Shown piece by piece: positions 1-10,801 of a DNA stretch of 64,000 nt. Where the stretch lies: NCBI GenBank assembly GCA_038380435.1, contig JAWZYU010000028.1, forward strand, positions 25,528,201-25,592,200. Reading direction: 5' to 3'. The notes beneath the pieces were generated by a model. That model ran no database searches and had not been told where the DNA came from. It saw only the letters and a list, made by a program, of their open reading frames with translations. Position 1 is the first letter of the stretch; each line of letters opens with the position of its first letter. A program made the translations under genes and the position numbers. The stretch comes from Ryuthela nishihirai (lineage: Eukaryota > Arthropoda > Arachnida > Araneae > Heptathelidae).

Positions 1-641
1 ATGCCCAGAATGGCCGAGATTTTGAAATGGACTAGTCTGAATAGCGCTATTTCTTTGTCTTTTCTACCCTCTACCTTTTTCTCAGATTTCTTGGGCATTA
101 AAGGGTTAAACCTTTGTATCCAAGATGAGATTATGCTAGTAGGTATTGCTTAATTATTAATTATGATGTGCCTTAGTAGGACCAATATTCATTTTTCATA
201 TAGTAGTAAATTTTGCTGTTTCCTAGAAGAGGTATAACATATTTAAAATGTAAACTAGTAGTTTTCTTTCCATCTTGAGAAGTCAACTTCACATTTAGAA
301 TAATGTAGTCTTTAAAAGGCCCATAAATCCTACTAAATACACTATCATTAATATTATGGTTTTTTTTTTACTTGTTTTTTTTTATATAAATATTTTTTCC
401 ATATTTTTTTCAACATTATAAAATCTAGAGCATAATTATATATTCTAGAAAATAAACTAGAAGTTCTTAGATAATTTGTCAAAAATCTCCAGACAGCCAC
501 TCTTTTAGAATAATCTTCATGAAGAAGGAGATCCTTTAATGACAATGAATCAATACCTAAATGGAGGCAAAAAAATTAAACATATATATAACCCATATTT
601 TTAGAGAAGTTAAAAAAACCCACTAGAATGGAGCGGGAAAC
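1..641. other. AT-rich non-coding sequence
   Basis: I see no gene, splice-site-flanked exon or recognisable repeat here. A short minus-strand open frame near 354-545 is low complexity at its end and has no support. Confidence 0.4.
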
Positions 642-800
642 TTACACCAGAATGGTATCCCAGTTCATTATTTTGATTCGACCTCGGATGAAAGTCATCT
701 GGTTCAATGGTGCATGTTTAAGAAGCTTGTACATAACATCAAAGTGTTCAGTTACTTTTTGCAATACAACATATATAAAAATATACATGAACGTAATATT
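642..800 (-). other. Unidentified coding-like remnant
   Basis: On the minus strand a frame runs open for about 50 codons down to a TAA at 642-644. It includes the stretch HFDVMYKLLKHAPLNQM and then FIRGRIKIMNWDTILV. The composition is more protein-like than the surrounding AT-rich DNA. The stop overlaps a good splice donor (gtgtaagt), so this could be an internal exon end, a terminal exon or a transposon remnant. It does not align convincingly with the next expected part of PSME4, and its phase does not fit exon J at 10554. I do not recognise the family. Confidence 0.2.
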
Positions 801-1514
801 ATAATGTTATAAAGCAATGTGTATAGATCTTAGTTGTGTTCAATTCTTAATTTCATCAAATATATTTTTGTACAAATTTAAGAAACTTGTGCATAATCAA
901 GTAAGTCTCATTCTTTTCATCAATGATATTTGTGGACTCTTTCAACTTAAAAATATTTTTCTGTTATCCACAAGAACTATTTTCCATTTGATCTTATGAA
1001 CTTTCAATCAGTGTTTAAAAGTGTATATTGCTACTTTTATGACCAAAACACATAGCATTAAGTTCTACACACAGAGAAAATTTGTATCTTATAGATTTCT
1101 TTCATTATCTGATCATTAGTGATCTCAAAACTACAATTCTGTGCTTCCAAAGATGCCAATAACAAGTAATGGATAGCCCACACAATAACAATAGCAAGGG
1201 AAAACTTCAATATGTAGAACTCATCTAATGTAGCTTAAACTTTATAATTATCCTTCACTGTTTTAGGCTGGTTTGGAATTTTTGCCTTTCCAATTATAGT
1301 GATCTATAAATTGGTAACTGTTTCTATTGTGCAAGTTGTACAATTCTATATTCTTCAAAGAAATTGCTGGCAATTTTCTATATTTTTAATCAAATCTTAA
1401 AATGGACATTTAAAAACCTAACATACTTTTAAACTTGTTGAGATTAGCCCATAAAATTTTCCTCCTGTTTTTCTGAAGATTGGAGGACAACACTTGAGGT
1501 AGACTAGACAATCC

Positions 1515-2425
1515 TCAATCACAAGCTTTCATTTGAAACCCAACTCTTTACTTCCAACCCTTGAATATGGAAGACACAATAAAACAATTGTTTATATCAC
1601 TCCCATCACCCTTTTTTTTTTGGGGGGGGGGGGAGAAGAAAGCATGGGAGGAGTGGTAAATGTTTTATAACCTATGCATTCCCACATCAAAAGCTTTCAT
1701 TTCAAACACACCTAATTATTCTCAGCATTCTCTTTCTGAAAATATAATGGAACAATAAATTTCACATTTCTCCTGTTTTAGGGGAAGAAGAAAGTCTGGG
1801 GGAAACATTTTACAGGCTATGCTACTATCCACATTCCAAGCTTTCATTGACACATAATTCATTAATAAATACCTCTCTCCCTTCAAGCAACTGCTTTCCA
1901 TAGAGGTCTGACAGGAGCCTGTCAGTTTATATGCCATAGTAGAAGGTCTGTGATGATGGCATTAATTACCATTCTTTAAAAAAAAAAGGGTGGGAAGGGG
2001 GAGTAGGTATTCCTCTATATGAAGGACAGAGAAAACCTAGAAGTTTTACTGGCTTGTCCTGGTAACACATATGTTGGGGGAATGCCTACTGATTAAGTAT
2101 GCTAACCACTAGATCAGATATTCAAAAAATATAGTAGAAACAACAGTTTACACATCCCTCCCATTTTTGGGGGGGTAGGTGGGGTAGAAAGCATGAGGGA
2201 TATATTTCTGATAACCTGTGACACTCCCAACTTCTAAATCTTTTACTTGATATAAAGTTCATTACTCTCTGCCCTCATGTTTTGATGATGTAGTGGATAT
2301 ATAGTTTTGAATTTCCCCTTTTCTAGGAACAAAGAAAGCCTGAAGGGTAAATTTTCATAGCCTCTAACACTCTCATCACAAGCTTTCATCTGATAAACAA
2401 CTCATTATGTTCAGCCCTCACATTC
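1515..2425. repeat. Diverged tandem repeat, unit about 145-170 bp
   Basis: A motif close to AAGCTTTCATTTGA recurs at about 1523, 1691, 1838, 2236 and 2380. Similar flanks recur with it: a run of G or C, then GAAGAAAGC, then a phrase like TAACCTATGCATTCCCA before the motif. Spacing is 144-168 bp except where a SINE copy (1856-2127) interrupts the array. The units are strongly diverged, so this is an old satellite-like block. No coding potential is seen. Confidence 0.5.
1856..2127 (-). mobile_element. SINE family B copy (tRNA-derived), degenerate
   Basis: The minus strand begins with a tRNA-like A box (CTAGTGGTTAGCATACTT, near 2100-2120) and ends with the family's 3' part. That 3' part reads GACAGGCTCCTGTCAGACCTC, a CAGTTGCTTGA tail and then an AT-rich TATTTATTAAT end. 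The B box is not recognisable. The copy lies inside the tandem repeat block. Family membership comes from alignment by eye with the copies at 21122, 26136 and 44461. Confidence 0.5.
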
Positions 2426-2901
2426 GAAAAATATGGTGAACAACTGTCTTGACGAACAAACTGTAGAAGAAACAAACCAACAAATGATGAGCGAAAAGCA
2501 ATAGGAAGATAGGCAAAAATAAAACAAGGCAAACTTTCAAAGCAGCAGATTACCCTTATGCATATTAACTGCTTGTCAAACTTATTTAAAATGATATATA
2601 ATAATTAAAAAAAAAACTCATTCATTCCTTTTCTCATAAATTCAGCTACTTTATTAACACATATATATATATGTGTAGAAAATACAGTGGCTAATGTTCC
2701 AGATTGGTTGGTTGGTTGTTTGGGGTTTAATGGTGCATGGGAAACAGAGGCCATAAAGCTCCAAATGAGAAAACAGAGAGTAAAAGACAGAGACTCACAA
2801 CCAAAGTTAAAAGCAAAAACTGTAAATGAAAAGGACAAAACCAATACACATGTAAAATACAAATAGGTAAAATGAATCCATGTGTAAAAGACTCAGGACG
2901 A

Positions 2902-3252
2902 TCAAGGGATAAAAGATAAAGCCATAAAATCACAATCTGCAAAAATAACCTTTATAATGTAAAAAGGCAAAGACAGAGTTATCAGATAAAAGATGACCAT
3001 GTGTAAGAAGGCAGTAAAATTATGGCAGTTAAAATATACACGTCTTTCAAGGGTAAAAGTGGGACATATGATTAAAATATGTTTAATTGTTAAAATGGTG
3101 TCACAAAACTCGCACTTAGGTTCATCATCCACCCAAAGAAGAAAGGAATGAGTGAGAAATGAATGGCCTAAGCAGAGCTGAGCAAATACAACTTCCTCCT
3201 TGCAATTCCTGCGAAAACACGATTGCCATGGTTTGACAATGGGCCTAATCAC
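2902..3252 (-). pseudogene. LINE ORF2 C-terminal zinc-knuckle-like region
   Basis: An open frame of 116 codons contains LCLGHSFLTHSFLL, then CEFC, then TIKHILIICPTFTLERR. This is the familiar C-terminal pattern after RNase H in many arthropod and mollusc LINEs (R.GH..LTH..L, CxxC, ..EHIL..C). Its role in those elements is thought to be nucleic-acid binding. The last third of the frame, beyond ERR, drifts into AT-rich sequence and is probably 3' UTR. Confidence 0.6.
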
Positions 3253-3389
3253 AAAAAGCTTGTTGCCAACCTCTTCAGACCAAGATCTGCCACTCTGCCT
3301 GAAGCTCGATGGAAAAACGCCGCTGGAAGTTAAAGTATGGAACCGGCAGCAGAGAGTCAGTTAGGGCATGGCTGACTTGGCAAGTCACT

Positions 3390-3713
3390 GCCCCTTATTC
3401 TGACATGACCAGGAACCCAACAGAAGATGATGGTGTTTGTGGCTGCCAGACGATGGAGCTGCTGATGGATCTTGGAGAGAACAGGATGAAGACGATGCCT
3501 CACTGAGACCAAAGCCTATAGCGAGTCAGTGTAGAGGGCACACTGACGATGATGTTTAGCTGCTATGTGGTCCAAGGCAAAGCTGATAGCATGCAACTCT
3601 GCAGTGAAGATGGAGCACAGCTGTGGGATCTTGTCTACAATGATTACATCACAGCAGAACATGGCCGATCCCACTGATCTGACGGACTTCGAGCCATCTG
3701 TGAAGACAGGCAA
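3390..3713 (-). pseudogene. LINE RNase H domain, frameshifted
   Basis: The frame reads FTDGSKS (first catalytic Asp), then IFTAELHAISFALDHI (catalytic Glu) and then YTDSL (second Asp). After a stop it continues in the region encoding IFCWVPGHVRIRG, the conserved last RNase H block. All motif blocks appear in the usual order over about 320 bp. The stop after YTDSL and a later frame change inactivate it. Confidence 0.65.
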
Positions 3714-4092
3714 GAAATCTGGGTGTAAAGGCCTTCCCCATCTTGCAAAGAGAAAAACTGCAGGAAGGGGAAACAGTGAGCCACAGTGGAAGTGGCTTGG
3801 GTGTTGACTGCAATGCTATCAAGACTGATGTTGATGTCTGAGGTAGCCTTAGATACACAAACCAAAAACACGAATGGTAGTTGGGTGATTAGTGTAAAGC
3901 ATTTCCGAATGGGGACTGAAAACACAGTCCCAAGTGGGATGGCCTGGTAGGGATCGTAATTTTGATGCATACTACAGGGACAACTGCTGATGGTGAACAG
4001 ATAAAAATGGCTTGTTGATTTCAATGTAAAAACTCTGGACCGGTGAAGTGTGGAAGGCTTCTATGCAAACACAGAGGGCCTTATAATGGAAA

Positions 4093-4110
4093 GGGGGGGG
4101 GGGGGGGGGG
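4093..4110. repeat. G18 homopolymer run
   Basis: Eighteen consecutive G, the longest such run in the window, in otherwise AT-rich DNA. Confidence 0.95.
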
Positions 4111-4290
4111 TGAGGTCCAGCACCTATACCACACCAAATCCTGAGTGGAGTTGTACACCTAGGATCCATAGTCTAGTTTTGACTTTACAAGTGTACGGTA
4201 AAGGTGGAGTAAAGAACATCAGTCTGCTCTCTAGGAGAAAGAGGAGAGGACCTTGAGGATGTCAACACTGACACACACTTAGGCCATAGA

Positions 4291-4865
4291 TGATGAATGT
4301 GTGAGAAAAAAGGTCAATTTCTGATCAAAGATGAGACTGAGAAATTTAGTCTCTGCCACAACTGGAAAGGTAGTACCCAAGCTGCAACTCAGGTAATTGT
4401 TGAAGGAACACACCACAAAGGGGTGAGTGGGATGCAGTCAGGGAAGGAGAAAAGAGACAAGAACTGGTATTTTCAGTGGTATGGCTGTCAAACACTCTTC
4501 CAAACTTTCAAATTTTTAATTCCTCTTTCTCAGATTTACGAAGTCTACTTTATACCAATTCTATGATAATAAAAAAGGAACAGAAACTAGAACTGTACTC
4601 AGATGTTCAAAATGAATGCAAATGCTTGAGGTACACTAGAAAATGTTTCATTACTGATTTATGGACAAGATTTCCTTAATCTACTTTTCAGGTCTGCCAC
4701 TGAATGTGGCTTTGTTTTGTAAACTATTGATTGTATATGAAAAAAAAATAGGTGTCATGTCTGGTGATCTGAGAGACTTTTCTACTTACTCTACCATTAA
4801 CACCCAGTCCATTTATTTGGGTATGCCTGATTCAAAGATGATTCACAGTAAGCATAGTATAGAGG
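4291..4865. other. Non-coding, nothing recognised
   Basis: Short open frames on the plus strand have no recognisable motifs or splice context. Confidence 0.35.
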
Positions 4866-5132
4866 TTGGGTTGTTTTACTTCTGAGCGGCACTTTTTTGC
4901 ACACAATGGGCTATATGGCTAGATGACAAGGACCTCCTAGGACTCAGAGAAAGCTGAGGATAGGAGACCCACTGAACAGATGTTGGGAGACAGATGATAG
5001 CCTCACATCAAGGCTATTCAGGATGTTCTTTAATGTGCACAGGGTATGGCTCCATGCACACAGGGCAATGGCTTAATACCCCATCTAACAGAGGCAGCCT
5101 TTCCAAGCCCATCACTCTCTCTTACTGATCAA
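4866..5132 (-). mobile_element. SINE family A copy, head missing
   Basis: The 3' tail of family A is at the left (TTGGGTTGTTTTACTTCTGA) and the body runs to about 5132. The tRNA-like head, found in the full copies at 22232, 40369 and 46736, is absent. The copy is therefore 5' truncated. Confidence 0.7.
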
Positions 5133-5511
5133 GGGCAACATACCTGTATAATGTGCACCAAATATGAGAAGACCAACTATTCTGTTAATTATTTTTAATT
5201 TACCAAATTTACTTCTGACAGTTTAAAACCCTCAAGCTTACGTTAATGATTTCTTGAGTCTTTTTTTGGGGGGAAGGGGGGAGGTAGTGCAAAAAAACTT
5301 GATCAATGTCTCCATTTTCTCATCCCCTGGCTGAAGCTCACTCATTCTCATTCCTTCCTGGTGCCTCCTTTCAGTGGTTATTTTAGTGGTGCATTTACAG
5401 CTAGAGACATTGCAAAGTAACTGAATCATTAACTTAAAATTATCACATTATCTGAAATAAAATGACACCTTAAATGATTTTTTCATATTGGTTCACCACA
5501 GTTCAATTGGT
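5133..5511. other. Non-coding, nothing recognised
   Basis: AT-rich sequence with one GGGGGGAAGGGGGGA tract near 5269. No gene or repeat match was seen. Confidence 0.35.
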
Positions 5512-5613
5512 CAGGTAAGTAAACTCAATGGATTCAGAATAACTAACACTTATTACAAACACTGCAACATGCAGTAGTACAAATGGGTTTCACCCGATGG
5601 GCTGCATAAGAAT

Positions 5614-6081
5614 ATGATTGATTATATATTAATTAACAGCAAATGGGCTAGTTCTGTTAGGAATACCATGTCATATAGGGGAGCTGAAATTGGATCTGAC
5701 CATTACCTTGTTAAAAGTGTCTTGCAACTTAAACTTAAAAAGTGTTGTGCTAGGGTGAAAAAATTTACTTTTAATACTGGAGTTCTGAAAGACCCAGTTA
5801 TAGCCAAAGCTTACCATGACAGATTACTTAGTCATTATGACAGTCATGGTATGTTTACTACTGAAGTTGAGGAAGAATGGGATCATTTTAAACAGGCTTT
5901 TTTGGACACTAACAGTACTCTTTTAGGAAATAAGGAACAGAAGAGGCAGAATTATCTGAGTGATAAGGCACTTGAGCATATTTCGGAAAGAAAGAACTGC
6001 AGGAATGTCCTTAATCAATACCCTACTAGTCCTAATACAAAGCATTACAGAGAGCTTAATAAACGTGTAAAGGATCAGTAA
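5614..6081 (+). pseudogene. LINE endonuclease C-terminus and linker fragment
   Basis: The frame begins MIDYILINSKWASS and contains the final endonuclease motif IGSDHYLV (catalytic Ser-Asp-His). It then runs into the linker with VEEEWDHFKQAF. A TAA ends it where the fuller copy has TTA. This copy keeps GAA at the position of the premature TAA in the copy at 13905, so the stop in that copy is a private mutation. Confidence 0.75.
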
Positions 6082-6194
6082 GCTACTGATATGAATCTTT
6101 GGCTTGATGGCTTGGCTGACAAAACTGAGAAAGCAGTTAGACAGCACAACAGCAGAGTGCTGTACCAAATAGTTAATGTTTTGTGTGGTAGAAA

Positions 6195-6680
6195 TGTAAT
6201 GGGCCAAAGAAATGCAAAATACTTTTAAGTTTGGACCCTTTTTCTGATCCAATTAAGTTTATGCTCCAGATAGTTCAGTTGGGCGCCAGGCAATAATTAA
6301 CAAATTGCCAAATAAATAAATAAAAGTTAAATTAGGTTCAAAATACCAGCGAGCATTAATGAGTAAGAATTCAAAAATGATTGTCAAGTTTAAATATCTA
6401 AATATAATCAAAACTTAATTCACATTGCTCAAGAGAAAAAATTAGTAAAGACTCAAAATGCTTAAATAACAAACAAATTTATTTCCAAAAATCACTCACC
6501 AAAACTTCAATGAAGAAGATACATTAACTGAGCACTCTTCTGTGCTACATGCTTATGCTCTACTGAGCTCACTCACTTCTAACTAACTTCTAACTATGTG
6601 CTCTACGTGCTGTGCTATGTTCACTTCCCTTTTGGTGCTTGACCTTGAAATTGAATTTACGTTTCATACTTCTAGGAATT
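6195..6680 (-). repeat. 3' LTR (left block), truncated
   Basis: It matches 7972 to about 8380 of the other LTR through the TCACTCACCAAAACTTCAATG region. It then diverges in a T/C-rich stretch, and the gag frame begins shortly after. The distal part of this LTR and the pol region appear to have been lost together. The right edge is approximate. Confidence 0.6.
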
Positions 6681-6705
6681 CTCTAATGGGCAAAAGCAAT
6701 TGAGA

Positions 6706-7402
6706 CTATATGCAATTTACAATATCACTTTCAGCAGCATCAGCATCGTACAGCTGGTATAACTCTACTGTACCCCAGATAAATTTTTCTATGTCATCTC
6801 TTTCCCTTTGTCTTCGTGAAAACAACTCTGTAGCTAGTTCTGTAAAATCATTATAAGTCGGATATATGTCCATGATTTCGTTTTTGAAATCTTCCCAATG
6901 TTCGATTCTATGACGACATCCTACATTATTCCACCATTGCTTAGCACATCCAATTAGACAAGATACTGCTAAAACAACTTTTTTGTTGCTTGGCACTTCA
7001 CGTAAATGGAAGTGCTCCTCCATGGATTTGATAAATGTCCACGATGACGGACGTTTCGAACCACCGTCAAACCTTATCTCAGGTAAAGGCCAATTAACAT
7101 AAGGACTATAGTTAATAGATGGGTTGGCAAATCGGCATTGTGGCGGTTTATAATACTCTGTTCTATCACTTGCTTCTGATGGAACAGAAAATGGAACCTT
7201 ACGTGCAAAGTTTCTATGGTTGGTTAACTGACGTAGCATTGTCAGTAAATTTAGGGGTTGTTGTCATTCCCCTTTTCTCCCGATGATCATCAAGCAGATT
7301 CATTAGTACTTCTGCTTCCATCATTACATCCTGCAACCTACCCTTTACTCTTTCTAAGTCGGGAGTCATTATGGCAGAATCGGTCATATTGTTAGCAGAC
7401 AT
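6706..7402 (-). pseudogene. gag-like polyprotein remnant
   Basis: Two overlapping minus-strand frames form it. The first (7214-7402) starts MSANNMTDSAIM and contains a predicted helical segment (LERVKGRLQDVMMEAEVL). The second (6706-7239) carries a capsid-like region: LPEIRFDGG, then FIKSMEEHF, then CLIGCAKQWWNNV and WEDFKNEIMDIYP. The LxGxAxxWW and WxxFxxEI patterns are typical of retrotransposon capsid proteins. No zinc knuckle is seen because the frame ends at the deleted region. The overlap of the two frames implies a frameshift. Confidence 0.65.
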
Positions 7403-7858
7403 GTTTAGCGGTCTGCCAAAATTTTGAATTTTGGAAATTTTGAAAACCTTTTTTTAATCTTGAGCAGCACTCAAAGCTACAACTAAGCTTGCAAAAATAT
7501 AAATTTGCTTATCAAAAAAGTTTTTCTATCATGCCTATGTACGTGTGTGCCCGGACAATTCTAATCTTTACATACAATAAATATCTTAATTATCAGCAAT
7601 AACTGCGCTGAAACTTCAGTATCTTTGACTAATACACAAAAAAGTTAAGCTTCTTGCTCAACAAAAATTTTTGGCTTAAGCTGCTGTTAAATCCATAAAT
7701 AGTACATACAACTAATGAGCTCAAAAATTACTATCTTTGACAATCTCATTAAATAACATACAAAATTTATACACAAATATACAGTCCCTATTCTTGGACT
7801 ACTATCTTTTTGCTACTGACGAGTCCCTGTTTGTTGCGCCACTTCTTTTATCAAGCTC

Positions 7859-7954
7859 TGTAATGGGCCAAAGAAATGCAAAATACTTTTAAGTTTGGAC
7901 CCTTTTTCTGATCCAATTAGGTTTATGCTCCGGATAGTCCCTGTTTGGGCGCCA
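7859..7954 (-). repeat. Duplicated LTR end plus primer-binding site
   Basis: Reading along the element, the 5' LTR ends at 7972 and is followed by a tRNA-Lys-type site (7937-7954, complement of GTCCCTGTTTGGGCGCCA). A second copy of the last roughly 75 bp of the LTR then follows (to 7859), and after it a second, mutated site (7824-7841, with GTTGCGCCA). The LTR end and leader are thus present twice in tandem. Confidence 0.7.
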
Positions 7955-7971
7955 CTTCTTTTCTCTCACTG

Positions 7972-8670
7972 TGTAACGCTCCAAAGAAATGCAAAATACT
8001 TTTAAGTTTGGACCCTTTTTCTGATCCAATTGGGTTCATGCTCTGGATAGTTCAGTCGGGCACCAGGAAATAATTAACAAATTGCCAAATAAATAAATAA
8101 AGTTAAATTAGGGTTCAAAATACCAGCGAGCGTTAATGAGTAAGAATTCAAAAATGATTGTCAAAACGTAAATGTTAAATACTAATCAACAATTAACGTT
8201 GCTCAAGAGAAAAAATTAGTGAAGATTCAAAAGGTTTAAATAACAAATTTATTTCCAAAAATCACTCACCAAACTTCAATGAAGAAGATACATCAATTCT
8301 GATTATACATTGCACTCTGTGCTCCTCCATGCTTACTACTCTCTGCACTACAGTGCGCTGTGCTAACTAACTACTGTGACTAGTATGTCACCAGTTTTAA
8401 CAAGAGGTACAAAGTCGGCACGTGTCATGTTGCCCGCCAGGAAAGACATTTACATAAACTGACAATTGACGCAAGAGGGGGCGTGTCCTTGTGCATGTGC
8501 TTTAGCGGGTGACAGTCAGAAGATTGGAGTTGCACATGCGCAACTCCTAACTATTGGAAACGAGCGCTGTGATGCCAAAAAAGGAAATAAAAATCCCCAT
8601 AATGATAAATATGATGTAAATTAAGAAAAACTGGTTAAGGTAAAGCATAAGTGAATGATGGGGCATCACA
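7972..8670 (-). repeat. 5' LTR (right block), about 699 bp
   Basis: It begins TGTGATGCCCC on the minus strand and ends CGTTACA, next to the primer-binding site. It includes a short inverted repeat around 8527-8548 (GGAGTTGCACATGCGCAACT). It is the more complete of the two LTRs. Confidence 0.7.
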
Positions 8671-8672
8671 GA

Positions 8673-10322
8673 AAACGGACAGGTATACAGGGATTGAAGG
8701 ATAAACAACATAAGGTTATAGAAGGTGAGGATTCTGTCATGGCTAGGTGGGCTGAGCATTTCAGTGATGTTCTAAACAATGTGGTTAGTTCTACTCCCAT
8801 TGTTTCCAATGATGATAGATGCATTGGTGGCTTTAATGTTGGCCCTATAACACAATCTGAAGTTATTTTGGCTGTTTCTACACTTAAACTTCATAAATCC
8901 CCAGGGGTAGATGAAATTACTATGGAAATGCTCAGAGCTGGGAATGTTTCTGTTACCACTTGGATGACTGAAATTTTGAATATCTTTTATGATAAAGGAA
9001 TGGTTCCTAAGGATTTTACCAGAGCTATTGTTATCCCTATTTTCAAAAAAGGTGATCGCAGTTCTTGTGATAACTATAGGGGTATCAGCCTACTCTCTGT
9101 TCCAGGTAAGTTCTTTCCATGATTGTGCTTAATAGAATTAAGAATTTGGTTGACAGTCAATTGTGTGATGAGCAATGTGGATTAAGAAGTGGTAGGGGAT
9201 GTGTGGATCAGATATTTTTCGTTACGCAGATTCTTGAGAAATGTTCAGAGTTTCAGAAACCTTTGGTTGCTAGTTTTGTTGATTTCGAAAAGGCTTTCGA
9301 CTCTGCTGATCATCGTAATTTGTGGTTGATTGTGAGATCATATGGTATACCTGAAAAGTTAGTTAACATAATGAAAGCTCTCTATAATAACACTGAGTCG
9401 TTTGTGAGAGTTGGTAAGGCTTGTAGCAATTGGTTTAGCATTATTTCTGGTCTTCGAAAAGGGTGCATTTTGTCTCCTTTTCTCTTTAGTTTGGTTATTG
9501 ATTATGTTATGCAAAATTCACTTCAAGGGAAAGATTTTGGCCTTAGATACTAAAATTTCTGATTTAGATTATGCTGATGATTTAGCCCTTTTGGCAAATG
9601 ATGTTGATGAGATGAACTCTTTCATTCAAGCTGTTGATGAAACTGGTAGTAGAGTAGGTTTGGTTATAAACAGAGAGAAACTAAAGTGAGGAAAACTGGT
9701 CAGGCAGGCTGTGATTCAGTTCATCTGAATGGTTGCAGTCTTGAGCAGGTGTCACAGTTTAATTATCTTGGGAGCTATGTAACAGATACTGGTGATGTGT
9801 GGCATGAGATTAACAGATGAATAGGGATTGCTGCCGGGACTTCTAAGAATCTATGGAGATTGTGTAGAAATAGGCATACACACCTTAAGACTAAAATTAG
9901 ACTATAATAGTTTGGATCTTTCTAGGGTTAGTTATGGTAGTGAAACTTGGACACTGTGTAAACAAGATGACAGGAAACTAGATGCTTTTGATTCTAGATG
10001 CTTACATAGTATCTTGGGCATTAGGTGGTTTAACTTTGTAACTAATGATGAGGTTAGGCAAAGGAGTCTGCAACCTCCTTTAAGCAGCATATTGTGCAGA
10101 GAGAGACTCAGTTGGTTTGGCCATGTTGCCCGTATGAATAATTATAGATTGGCAAATAGGGTTATGAACAGTGTACCTAGAGGCCTCAGAAAGAGGGGGA
10201 GACCTAGGATGCGGTAGGCAGACAATGTCAAACAGGACCTTGTGTGTGCAGTGGCCAGATGCAGTAGATGTAGCTCAGGATAGACTTGCTTGGAGAACTA
10301 AATTGCATGGTCTGGTTGGACC
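8673..10322 (+). pseudogene. RTE-type LINE reverse transcriptase, broken
   Basis: After the LTR insertion the frame resumes with RKRTGIQGLKDKQ and reads through RT blocks (GVDEITMEML, IFKKGDRSSCDNYRGISL, VDFEKAFDS, YADD, FGHVARMNN, GRPRMR). A frameshift near 9118, another near 9550, stops near 9689 and 9818 and a small deletion near 10235 break it. VDFEKAFDS keeps the Glu that the copy at 13905 has as Lys. Confidence 0.8.
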
Positions 10323-10553
10323 TCCGTAGACCACGACTGCTTGAGGATGATGATGAATTTTTGTTACTCCTGAACACAATGCAGAGAATTTTTGGTCAAT
10401 ATTTTTCTTTCTAAATACTTTTAGAGTAACAGCCAATGGCAACTTGAGTATGAGACGCAGCACATGCACACTAAAAGAAATCATATTTTGAGAAACCTGC
10501 ATAACTTTTGCAATTATTATGATCTAAATAAATAACTTAGTAAGTCAACCTAC

Positions 10554-10801
10554 CGAGACCAACCATAAAATCCAATATGCGTTTTGTGTACAAAATAACG
10601 TTTATCCCAAAGTTCTTTAGTACTAGGTGATGCTAAACTATTGTACTGTAGCCATAGATTTTTAGGTATCTCTTTCATTTGCTCTTTCAACAATGGATGC
10701 AATGGAAGGGTATTTAAATCAGTACTTTCTGGGTCTACTTCTTTGACTGGATGAAGCTGCTTCTGTTGTTTAAAAATAGCACACATAGCTGTGATAGCTA
10801 T
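10554..10801 (-). CDS. PSME4: PSME4 exon J (last exon in window)
   Basis: Spliced from ctag at 10802-10805 to a gtaggt donor at 10548-10553; 248 nt, ending in phase 2. It starts IAITAMCAIFKQQK, matching the human MAISAVAGILKQLKR region. It then has a divergent acidic stretch and ends PSTKELWDKRYFVHKTHIGF. The last motif matches the strongly conserved KEWESSCFVEKTHWGYYTW block of human PSME4 and is the best single anchor for the assignment. No continuing exon was found between 10553 and 1. Confidence 0.85.

Larger units (their letters stand above)
2697..4290 (-). mobile_element. LINE remnant with RNase H domain (I/R1/Jockey-like group)
   Basis: Minus-strand frames show, in order, an RT-RNase H linker, an RNase H domain and a C-terminal CxxC...H...C region typical of LINE second ORFs. 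The 3' end is a (CCAA)n-like microsatellite near 2703-2720, right after a CACCATTAAACCCC-type sequence. Such tails are common for this kind of LINE. The upstream part ends near a G18 run (4093-4110) and a further 180 bp of weak similarity. The endonuclease and RT proper are absent, so the copy is 5' truncated. Several stops and frameshifts show it is dead. Confidence 0.65.
6195..8670 (-). mobile_element. LTR retrotransposon, gag only, inserted in the LINE
   Basis: The element is bounded by the 4-bp target duplication GAAA (6191-6194 and 8671-8674), and rejoining the flanks restores the LINE. It starts TGTAAT and ends ATCACA on the plus strand, giving the usual TG...CA ends. LTR-like blocks at both ends share long stretches, for example AAGAAATGCAAAATAC and TAACAAATTGCCAAATAAAT. 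The primer-binding site matches the 3' end of tRNA-Lys. Only a gag-like frame remains; protease, RT and integrase are absent. Ty3-like gag, target-duplication size and Lys primer make a Ty3/mdg-type element likely, but without pol the clade is open. Confidence 0.8.
5512..10357 (+). mobile_element. RTE-type LINE, 5' truncated, split by an LTR element
   Basis: The copy starts abruptly at the position equivalent to 15162 of the fuller copy at 13905-17565 and ends in the same short (GAT)n tail at about 10341-10354. The two halves (5512-6194 and 8671-10357) are contiguous in the fuller copy, so the intervening 2,476 bp is a later insertion. Endonuclease end, linker, RT and C-terminal parts are all recognisable. 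Stops and indels are scattered through it, including TAA at 6079-6081 and a short deletion near 10235. Confidence 0.85.

Noticed and set aside
354..545. Possible further PSME4 exon (DLLLHEDYSKRVAVWRFL)
   Set aside because: An acceptor-like ttaaag precedes it, but the alignment with the expected region (FLSLEDRKG...) is weak, the intermediate exon is missing, and the frame ends in low-complexity Lys codons.
2605..2942. Minus-strand frames near the 3' end of the RNase H LINE
   Set aside because: They overlap the 3' UTR and microsatellite tail and carry no domain; likely chance.
8655..9122. Start codon at 8655 as a true LINE ORF start
   Set aside because: It lies in the LTR of the inserted element and joins the LINE frame by chance at the insertion edge.
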